From positions 1 to 12,472 of the forward strand of contig JAJFUG010000126.1 of the NCBI GenBank assembly GCA_021372515.1: 12,472 bases of DNA, given 5' to 3'. Below are positions 7,108-12,472 of the stretch, piece after piece (the first letter of the stretch is position 1; the number at the start of each line of letters is the position of its first letter). Position numbers and translations under genes: made by a program. The notes under the pieces are model-generated. The model was not told the DNA's origin. It worked only from the letters and a program-made list of their open reading frames with translations, and ran no database searches. This stretch comes from a bacterium (GTDB lineage Bacteria > Gemmatimonadota > Glassbacteria > GWA2-58-10).

Positions 7108-9372
7108 TTGAGACTCAAGACAGCAATCACGCTCCTGGCCGCGCTCCTGGCCACCGTCACAGCCACGGTCCGCGCCGACAACCGGATCACCGGGATCAAC
7201 ACGATCAACCTGCGCGACCGGGTGGTCCTGCTGGGCAGCCTGGAGTTGCGCAAACATCTGATCGTGGCTTTCGACCTGGACAGCCCGTCCGACCTGGCCC
7301 GCCACCTGAATGTGCGCCTGACATTCCTCTCCCCGGGCGGCGACACCCTGGGCACCGGGATGAACCATTTCCTGGAGGGCGCGGGCGGGGATGTGAGCTG
7401 CGGCGCGCCCTACGACCTGCCCCAGGGGGTCTATCGCGTGACCCTGGAGAGCCTGGACAGCCTGGGCGCGGTGCTGGGTGCGTTCACGAAGACCTACGAC
7501 CGCCGCGAGCTGGGCGGCTCCTATTTCGCCGGGCAGAGCATCGGCGAGCGCCACCCCACGGAACGCCCGTTCAACGAGACCACCTCCGAACCGGCCGCCA
7601 CCTCCGAGGAAACTCAGCAGGGCTATATCCTCTACCGCCGCGACTGGCTGCGCTGGGTCTACGAGAACAGCCGCCCGACCATGCTGGAAAAGACCGATTC
7701 GCTCCATGTGACTATGGCCGCCAACGAGTACGAGCCGCTCACTTTCTCGCTCTATGGCCTGCGTGACCTGGACTCGGTGCGGGTGAGCCTGGCCGGCGAC
7801 CTCACGGACAGCGCCGGGGCGGTGCTGCCGCGGGCTGAAATATCCATCGGCGTGGTGGAGTCGCTGCCCACGGTGATCGACGGGAGCGACCACTACAGGC
7901 AGATGCCGCGCCTGATCGCCCGGCGCGCCGCGGCCGGGCTTGCCTCGGGGCGCAGCCGACGGTTCTGGCTCACCGTGCACGCCCCGGCGGAGCAGGCCCC
8001 CGGCCTCTACAGCGGACGGGTCCGGATAAGCGCCGCGACGGGAGAGCGCGAGGCGCCTCTCAGCGTGCGCGTGCTCCCGGTACGCCTTCCGGATGAAGCC
8101 CGCACGGATGTCAACATGTGCGAGACCTACGAGTTCTACGAGCTGTTCAACGACTGGCCGGACGCCGACCGGGCGCTCATCACCCGCGCCGGGCGGCGGG
8201 TCTACGAGGACTACCGCCGTCACGGCATGAACGGCCTCTGGCCGCACTCGGGGTTCCATTTCAAGCGCGCGCCGGATGGCGCCCCGCGCCTGGATGAGCT
8301 GTTCGCCGCCCTGGAGGCCGCGAAAACGCTGGGGTTCACCCGCCCCGTGGTCTGGTTCTGCGGCTCGCTGGTCCACACTGCCAAGCCCAGGCATCCGGGC
8401 AACGTGCGCCTGTACGACAAGGCCCTGATGACCGGGCGCATGCGCGAGCTGGTGAGCTATGTCAACCACCAGTGCCAGGTCAACGGTTGGCCGGAGGTGC
8501 TGTACGAGCCCTCGGATGAGCCGGCGGACAACGCCGACTATCCACTGGACCGCGGCCAGCAGGCCCGTGACCTTCTCGCGGCGGTGCGCGAGGCGGGCGG
8601 CCGCACGGCCGAGACCGGCACTTACGGGCTTCAGGAGCACTGGCTCGACCTCCCGGTGCTGGGCTCCTACAACGAGAACCTGCTGCCCTCGCTCCGGGCG
8701 GCCCAGCCCGAGCTGCCGGTCTGGGTCTACCGCAACGAGACGATCAGCCAGAACATGAACCTCTGCTTCACCCGCTATTACTGGGGGTTCAGCGCCTGGC
8801 GCAGCGGGTTTGACGGGACCACGGCCTGGACATTCCAGAACACGATGAACGGCAAGGGCGACCCGTTCACCGACCTGGACGGCGAGGGGGCGGATGTGAT
8901 GGTGGCCCTGCCCTCGGTGGACGGCCCGCTCGCCACCCCCTATTGGGAGGCGGTCCGCGAGGGGGTGGATGACCTGCGCTATATCGACTGCCTGCGCGGT
9001 CTGATCAAAAGCTCGCCCGACCCCTGGGCCGCCGACTCCATCTCCGGCCTGCTGGAGGCTTTCCGTGCTCAGGCGCTCACCGAGCCCTCCACGAGCGAGA
9101 CTGTCTTCGGGGGCTGGAAACCCGACCGCTTCGAGGAACGCCGTCAACTGCTGGTGGACTGGATCACGCGCCTGAGCTCTCCCGCCGGTGGCAGCCCCGG
9201 AGATTTCAACTCCAACGGCCGCCTGGACATGCAGGACGCCGTGCGGATGGTGGCCCTTCTGGCCGCCGGCAGCGAAAGCGCGGCCCTGGACCTCAATGCG
9301 GACGGTGTTGTGGGTCTGCGCGATCTGGTCTGGCTGCTGCTCAAAATCGCCTCGACCCCGGCCGGGGGTTGA
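7108..9372 (+). CDS. Secreted GH123/DUF4091-like glycoside hydrolase with divergent dockerin
   Basis: This 754-residue exported protein is likely a glycan-active enzyme. Signal peptide: RLK, then the hydrophobic ITLLAALLATVTATV, cut near RA-DN (residue 23/24). Residues ~25-130 look like a beta-sandwich. From ~200, ANEYEPLTFSLYGLRDL is the typical opening of the beta-domain preceding DUF4091/GH123 catalytic domains. The barrel (~330-635) carries an adjacent acid pair in LYEPSDEPAD, Asp470-Glu471. This resembles the Asp-Glu pair that GH123 N-acetyl-beta-galactosaminidases use in substrate-assisted catalysis. WTFQNTMNGKGDPF and REGVDDLRYIDCL are further family-like blocks. Residues 698-749 form a dockerin whose second repeat has Gly at calcium position 9 (DLNADGVVGLRD) and whose recognition positions differ from the other two dockerins here. 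The TTG start follows the symporter stop by 19 bases, so co-transcription is likely. GalNAc specificity is only a family-based guess. Confidence 0.8.
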   Translation: MRLKTAITLLAALLATVTATVRADNRITGINTINLRDRVVLLGSLELRKHLIVAFDLDSPSDLARHLNVRLTFLSPGGDTLGTGMNHFLEGAGGDVSCGAPYDLPQGVYRVTLESLDSLGAVLGAFTKTYDRRELGGSYFAGQSIGERHPTERPFNETTSEPAATSEETQQGYILYRRDWLRWVYENSRPTMLEKTDSLHVTMAANEYEPLTFSLYGLRDLDSVRVSLAGDLTDSAGAVLPRAEISIGVVESLPTVIDGSDHYRQMPRLIARRAAAGLASGRSRRFWLTVHAPAEQAPGLYSGRVRISAATGEREAPLSVRVLPVRLPDEARTDVNMCETYEFYELFNDWPDADRALITRAGRRVYEDYRRHGMNGLWPHSGFHFKRAPDGAPRLDELFAALEAAKTLGFTRPVVWFCGSLVHTAKPRHPGNVRLYDKALMTGRMRELVSYVNHQCQVNGWPEVLYEPSDEPADNADYPLDRGQQARDLLAAVREAGGRTAETGTYGLQEHWLDLPVLGSYNENLLPSLRAAQPELPVWVYRNETISQNMNLCFTRYYWGFSAWRSGFDGTTAWTFQNTMNGKGDPFTDLDGEGADVMVALPSVDGPLATPYWEAVREGVDDLRYIDCLRGLIKSSPDPWAADSISGLLEAFRAQALTEPSTSETVFGGWKPDRFEERRQLLVDWITRLSSPAGGSPGDFNSNGRLDMQDAVRMVALLAAGSESAALDLNADGVVGLRDLVWLLLKIASTPAGG

Positions 9373-9384
9373 AAACCGGCCGGG
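9357..9384 (+). terminator. GC-rich hairpin across the GH123-like stop codon
   Basis: CCCGGCCGG (9357-9365) pairs perfectly with CCGGCCGGG (9376-9384) around a 10-base loop that contains the TGA stop. Each arm is itself nearly palindromic. There is no downstream U-tract, so intrinsic termination would be inefficient. Attenuation, or protection of the upstream mRNA 3' end, is as likely. The symmetry is seen; the role is inference. Confidence 0.4.
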
Positions 9385-9567
9385 CGATGATTGTGGTTCA
9401 AACGGAATGCAGTATCTCGAATCGTCTGCGGTCGTGAAAGGAGGAAAGCCAAGGCAGCCACAGCCTGTATCCCTTCCGAACCGGGAGTGCGACGGGCGGC
9501 TCGTTCCGCAGCCACGTGGCCGCGGCCCCGCCTGTGCCCGGTCAACCTTCAGCCTGGGGAGTGTCAG
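9373..9567. other. 195-base leader upstream of the scaffoldin gene
   Basis: This is the longest gap between genes in the window. It begins with the right arm of the GC hairpin. It contains a strong Shine-Dalgarno-like AAAGGAGG (9437-9444) with no ATG, GTG or TTG at usable spacing. A near-perfect 20-bp palindrome lies at 9506-9525, centred on GCCACGTGGC. GGAGG can pair with CCTTCC about 30 bases downstream, so a structured leader is conceivable. I recognise no known riboswitch consensus. A separate promoter here is possible; I found only weak TTGTGG-16-TATCTC boxes at 9391-9418. Confidence 0.4.
9506..9525. promoter_or_regulatory. 20-bp near-perfect palindrome, possible operator
   Basis: CCGCAGCCAC and GTGGCCGCGG are reverse complements except for one pair; the core GCCACGTGGC is perfect. 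With no loop this suits a dimeric DNA-binding protein better than an RNA hairpin. It lies about 45 bases before the scaffoldin start. No regulator gene is present in the window. Confidence 0.3.
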
Positions 9568-10704
9568 ATGTCGGACACCCGGTATGTTCTCTCGCGACTG
9601 TTTGCCCTGTGTGTCTCTCTGCTGGTCCTGCCCGGCCTTGCCCGCGGCGCCAACCTGCTCAAGGTGCTGCCGGCCACGGCCCAGCCCGGCGCGGATGTCA
9701 GCGTGATTGTCGGCCTGAGCTGCGAATCGAACGTGGCCGGGCTTTCGTTCGAGGTGCATTTCGATCCGTCCAAGCTCACGTTCAAAAGCGCGGCCCGGGG
9801 CGCGGCGGCCGAGGGCCTTGTCATGACCGACCCCACCGAGTTCACGGTCGGAGATTCCAGCGTGACCGAGGCCGCCGGCAAGCTGGTGATCCAGATGATA
9901 GACTCCAGCCTGACCCATCCGGTGACTCCCGGGACCGACCGGGAGGTGCTGCTGCTCAGTTTCAGCGTGGCCGCCGGGGCCTCGGGCAGCGTGCCGGTCA
10001 CGCTCTCGAACGCATCCCTGTCCGGCGCGGCCGGTGAGGTGCTGGCGGTCGGCACGGTCGACGGCGCGGTGACAGTTTCCAGCGGGCAGACAACCGACGC
10101 CGCGCTCAAGGTCTCCGAGGTGCGCGGACCGGCGGGCAGCGATGTGCGGGCCACGGTGACGGTGACCAGCAGCAAGGATATCAGCGCCGCCTCGTTCAGC
10201 CTGATGTTCGACCGCGCGAAGCTGCAGGTCAAGTCGGTGAGCCGCGGGGCGGATGCCCCGGGCAGCGACAGCCTGGGCCTGGCCGGGGTGGATATCCCCG
10301 CGGCCAACGAGGCCGGGCGCCTGGATGTCTGGCTGGTGGATTTCTACCTGGATAAGCCGGTCAAGGCCGGCAGCAACCGTGAGCTGCTCAAAGTGACATT
10401 CACTATCGCCAAGGGCGCCACCCAGGGCGATATCCCGCTCAGCCTGGCCCGGGTGGCCCTGGCCGCGGTCGAGGCCGGAGCGGATATCGAGCTGACCCAC
10501 ACCGAGACCGGCGGCAAGGTCACGGTGGGCGCGGCCAGCGGGGACGTGAGCGGCGACGGGGTGATCAACGTGTTCGACCTGCTCGATCTGCTGAAAGTTC
10601 TGAGCGGGGCCAACCCGTCCTCCGGCGCCACCGACCTGAACAGTGACGGCAAGACCGATGTGTTCGACCTTCTGGAGCTGTTGAAAAAGCTTTCCGGCAA
10701 ATGA
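9568..10704 (+). CDS. Small scaffoldin: two cohesin-like domains plus a dockerin
   Basis: A 378-residue secreted protein expected to organise dockerin-bearing enzymes rather than catalyse. The ATG at 9568 follows GGGGAG (9556-9561) and yields a clear signal peptide (RLFALCVSLLVLPGLARG, cleavage near residue 27). A longer frame from TTG 9391 would bury it and lacks a ribosome site. Cohesin-like domain 1 spans ~29-170: PGADVSVIVGL, then GLSFEVHFDPSKLTFKSA, then LLLSFSVAAGASGSVPVTLS. Domain 2 spans ~178-320, with AGSDVRATVTV, SFSLMFDRAKLQVKSV and LLKVTFTIAKGATQGDIPLS. These match the beta-sandwich signature of cohesins (early FxxxFDxxxL strand). The C-terminus (325-376) is a dockerin with repeats DVSGDGVINVFD and DLNSDGKTDVFD. 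There is no CBM, SLH or LPXTG anchor. It follows two dockerin-bearing enzyme genes, which supports a scaffold role. It resembles adaptor scaffoldins, or it could polymerise if its cohesins accept its own dockerin. Confidence 0.85.
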   Translation: MSDTRYVLSRLFALCVSLLVLPGLARGANLLKVLPATAQPGADVSVIVGLSCESNVAGLSFEVHFDPSKLTFKSAARGAAAEGLVMTDPTEFTVGDSSVTEAAGKLVIQMIDSSLTHPVTPGTDREVLLLSFSVAAGASGSVPVTLSNASLSGAAGEVLAVGTVDGAVTVSSGQTTDAALKVSEVRGPAGSDVRATVTVTSSKDISAASFSLMFDRAKLQVKSVSRGADAPGSDSLGLAGVDIPAANEAGRLDVWLVDFYLDKPVKAGSNRELLKVTFTIAKGATQGDIPLSLARVALAAVEAGADIELTHTETGGKVTVGAASGDVSGDGVINVFDLLDLLKVLSGANPSSGATDLNSDGKTDVFDLLELLKKLSGK

Positions 10705-10723
10705 GGCCGGAATGACGAACTGA

Positions 10724-10741
10724 AAGAATTCTTCAAAGGAG
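10724..10741 (+). promoter_or_regulatory. Ribosome binding site and AAGAATTCTT palindrome before the aldehyde dehydrogenase gene
   Basis: AAAGGAG (10735-10741) sits five bases before the ATG at 10747, a strong ribosome site. Overlapping its upstream side is a perfect 10-bp palindrome, AAGAATTCTT (10724-10733), AT-rich in a GC-rich region. The 42-base gap shows no terminator, so read-through from the scaffoldin gene is likely. Confidence 0.5.
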
Positions 10742-10746
10742 CGTGT

Positions 10747-12234
10747 ATGGAGTTGTTGAAAGTCGGCCCGTTGATCGACGGCCGGGAGGTGTTCGAGCCG
10801 GGCGCGGAAGTCCGCGAGGTGCTGAACCCGGCTACCGGCGAGGTGATCGCCATTCAGAGCTGCGCGGATGAGGCTTGTGCCGGCCGGGCGGTGGAATCCA
10901 GCCGGGCGGCGTTCGAGTCCGCCGCCTGGCGCGGCCTCTCCGCAGCCGAGCGCGGGAACCGGCTCATAAAGCTGGCCGAGGTGGTGGAGCGCAACGCCGC
11001 CGAGTTGATCGAGCTGGAGCTGATAGACACCGGCAAGCCGCTCAAGCAGCTCCGGGAAGCCGAGCTGCCGCTCACTCTGGCCCTCATCCGGTTCTACGCC
11101 GGGGCGGCGGACAAGATCGAGGGCCGGGTCAAGTCCACGGACAGCGGGTCGTTCCTGCTGAGCCTGTACGAGCCGTACGGCGTGGTGGCCGGGATCCTGC
11201 CCTGGAACTATCCCCTGGTCAACGCGGCGATGAAACTGGCCCCGGCCCTGGCCGCGGGCAACACGATAGTGCTCAAGCCCAGTGTGGAGACCCCCCTTTC
11301 CACGCTCGGCCTGGCCCGTCTGTGCGCCGAGGCCGGTATCCCGCCCGGGGTGGTGAACGTGGTAACCGGGCCCGGCGGCACGACCGGCAACGCCCTGGTC
11401 CGCCACCGCCTGGTGCGCAAGATATCGTTCACCGGCTCCACCGCGGCCGGACGGACAATCCAGAAACTGGCCGCCGAGAGCATGAAAACTGTCAACCTGG
11501 AGCTGGGCGGCAAGAACGCGATTATCGTGTTCGCGGATGCCGACCTGGAGCGCGCCGCCGAGGCCGCCGTGTTCAGCGCCTTTGTCAACAGCGGGCAGCT
11601 CTGTGTGGCCTGCTCCCGTCTGCTGGTGGAACAGAGCGTGGCCGAACGCTTCGAGGAAATCCTGCTCAGCAAGACCGCCCGCGTGCGGCTGGGCGACCCG
11701 CGGGAACTGTCCACCCTGGCCGGTCCGATGATCACCCGCAGCCAGTACGACACGGTGCGGGAGTATGTCCGCTCCGCACCCGCCGAGGGCTGCCGGGTCG
11801 TGGCGGGTGGAGGCAAGCCCTCCCTGCCTGCCACCCTGGAGCGGGGTTTCTGGGTCGAGCCGACAATAATCTCCGATGTCCGCCCCGGGACGCGACTGTC
11901 CGGGGAGGAAATATTCGGCCCGGTGCTGACAGTCCAGCGTTTCCGGGACGAGGCCGAGGCGGTGGCCCTGTCCAACTCCGTGGAGTATGGGCTGTCCGGT
12001 TCGGTCTGGACACGCGACAGCGCGCGGGCGCTGCGCCTGGTCAAGGCCCTGGACACGGGGATTATCTGGGTCAACAGCATGCTGAACGGCTACCCGCAGA
12101 TACCTGTGCCGCCGCACAAGCTGAGCGGCACCGGGGTGGAGCTGGGGATCGAGGGCCTGATGGCCTACTGTCAGCGCAAGAGCGCGGTGGTCGCCTATGA
12201 TGACCAGGCCGTGCCGGGTTGGGGACTGCGATGA
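10747..12234 (+). CDS. NAD(P)+-dependent aldehyde dehydrogenase
   Basis: This 495-residue cytoplasmic enzyme oxidises an aldehyde to its acid with NAD+ or NADP+. It has the full set of superfamily landmarks: LPWNYP (151-156, oxyanion Asn154), LKPS with Lys177, FTGSTAAG (228-235), LELGGKN with general-base Glu252, and the nucleophile Cys286 in NSGQLC. EEIFGPVL (387-394) is the conserved cofactor-interacting block. Length is normal for betaine-aldehyde/semialdehyde dehydrogenase-like members, but the substrate is not evident. The sequence is complete with no frameshift. Its TGA overlaps the ATG of the next gene (ATGA), so it is translationally coupled to a D-threonine-aldolase-like enzyme. That suggests it removes the aldehyde released by that aldolase, although a role in sugar or uronate breakdown is also possible given the upstream glycan genes. 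Confidence 0.93.
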   Translation: MELLKVGPLIDGREVFEPGAEVREVLNPATGEVIAIQSCADEACAGRAVESSRAAFESAAWRGLSAAERGNRLIKLAEVVERNAAELIELELIDTGKPLKQLREAELPLTLALIRFYAGAADKIEGRVKSTDSGSFLLSLYEPYGVVAGILPWNYPLVNAAMKLAPALAAGNTIVLKPSVETPLSTLGLARLCAEAGIPPGVVNVVTGPGGTTGNALVRHRLVRKISFTGSTAAGRTIQKLAAESMKTVNLELGGKNAIIVFADADLERAAEAAVFSAFVNSGQLCVACSRLLVEQSVAERFEEILLSKTARVRLGDPRELSTLAGPMITRSQYDTVREYVRSAPAEGCRVVAGGGKPSLPATLERGFWVEPTIISDVRPGTRLSGEEIFGPVLTVQRFRDEAEAVALSNSVEYGLSGSVWTRDSARALRLVKALDTGIIWVNSMLNGYPQIPVPPHKLSGTGVELGIEGLMAYCQRKSAVVAYDDQAVPGWGLR

Positions 12235-12472
12235 GCCAGACAGGAAAAGAGGGTAAGTTGCTGAGCGCGCCGCTGGAGACACTGTCCACCCCGGCCCTGG
12301 TGCTGGACATCGAGGCCCTGGACCGGAACCTCAAGCTTATGGCCGGATATTTCTCGGTCCGCGCCTGCCGTCTGCGGCCGCATTTCAAATCGCACAAGTG
12401 CGTGGCCCTGGCGCGCCGTCAACTGGCCGCCGGCGGCGCGGTGGGCATGACCTGCGCCAAGGTCGCCGAGGC
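12231..12472 (+). CDS. D-threonine aldolase / D-serine dehydratase-like PLP enzyme (5' part only)
   Basis: The first 80 codons are present before the window ends. The ATG at 12231 overlaps the preceding stop as ATGA. After a short variable N-terminus, TPALVLDIEALDRNLKLMA (20-38) is the opening of fold-type III (alanine-racemase N-terminal barrel) D-threonine aldolases and DSD1-type D-serine dehydratases. RPHFKSHK (49-56) matches the family motif RPHxKTHK, whose first lysine (Lys53) should carry pyridoxal phosphate. GAVGMTCAKVAEA continues the family pattern. The metal-binding C-terminal domain that would separate aldolase, dehydratase and 3-hydroxyaspartate aldolase activities lies outside the window. 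Coupling to the aldehyde dehydrogenase favours an aldolase reading, as inference. Confidence 0.82.
   Translation, partial: MSQTGKEGKLLSAPLETLSTPALVLDIEALDRNLKLMAGYFSVRACRLRPHFKSHKCVALARRQLAAGGAVGMTCAKVAE

Noticed and set aside
9391-9418. Sigma-70-like promoter TTGTGG-16-TATCTC before the scaffoldin gene
   Set aside because: Only about three of six bases match in each box. Too weak to call.
9421-9500. Cyclic di-GMP (GEMM) riboswitch suggested by GGAGGAAAGCC and nearby pairings
   Set aside because: The conserved GCAAAGCC block is not matched and the GGGCAAACC-like half is absent. I could not fold a convincing GEMM core.
9391-9567. N-terminal extension of the scaffoldin from a TTG at 9391
   Set aside because: It would place 59 arginine-rich residues before a clear signal peptide and has no ribosome site. 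The ATG at 9568 has GGGGAG at good spacing.
7054-12282. Stop-free antisense frame of 1742 codons on the - strand
   Set aside because: It lies opposite the GH123-like, scaffoldin and aldehyde dehydrogenase genes, each of which has clear family motifs. Its translation is low-complexity (rich in G, A, R, H, Q) with no recognisable domain. Strong G/C third-position bias on the coding strand commonly clears stops from an antisense frame.
1-12472. Insertion sequences, CRISPR arrays, tRNA or rRNA genes
   Set aside because: I saw no transposase-like protein, regularly spaced repeats, tRNA-like cloverleaf or rRNA sequence.

Overview
The window is GC-rich throughout. Everything confidently coding lies on the + strand, in one co-directional series of seven genes running from about position 240 to the right edge. 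The layout suggests a glycan-degrading bacterium with a cellulosome-like (cohesin/dockerin) secretion strategy. There is no LPXTG sorting motif and no S-layer-homology module. GC-rich dockerin-bearing glycan loci of this kind are familiar from uncultured FCB-related or PVC lineages (for example Latescibacteria-like genomes), but that placement is inference. No marker gene is present to prove it.

Region by region: (1) 1-239 is non-coding leader with two perfect 9-bp hairpins. (2) 240-3890 encodes a secreted 1216-residue modular protein: signal peptide, DNRLRE/CBM96-like module, two FN3-like modules, heparinase II/III-type polysaccharide lyase, C-terminal dockerin. (3) 4035-5345 encodes a cytoplasmic NAD-dependent family GH4 glycosidase with an unusual C-D-A-P active-site motif. 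(4) 5376-7088 encodes a sodium:solute symporter. (5) 7108-9372 encodes a secreted GH123/DUF4091-like protein with a divergent dockerin. (6) 9568-10704 encodes a small scaffoldin: signal peptide, two cohesin-like domains and its own dockerin. (7) 10747-12234 encodes an NAD(P)-dependent aldehyde dehydrogenase. Its stop overlaps the start of (8), a D-threonine-aldolase/D-serine-dehydratase-like PLP enzyme cut off by the window end.

How they may work together (inference): the lyase and the GH123-like enzyme act outside the cytoplasmic membrane and may dock on cohesin proteins such as the one encoded beside them. The symporter imports released sugars or uronate oligomers. The GH4 enzyme cleaves them in the cytoplasm. 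The aldehyde dehydrogenase/PLP aldolase pair may be a separate catabolic module at the end of the same transcription unit. The CBM96-like plus heparinase-fold architecture makes alginate or another uronate polymer the leading substrate guess. A GH123-like partner leaves hexosamine-containing glycans open.

The most notable observation is the dockerins. Those of the lyase and of the scaffoldin share the same putative recognition residues (I/V-F at 10-11, K at 18 in both repeats). The dockerin of the GH123-like enzyme does not, and it has lost a calcium-ligand position. This suggests two docking specificities, and possibly scaffoldin self-assembly, encoded in one small locus.
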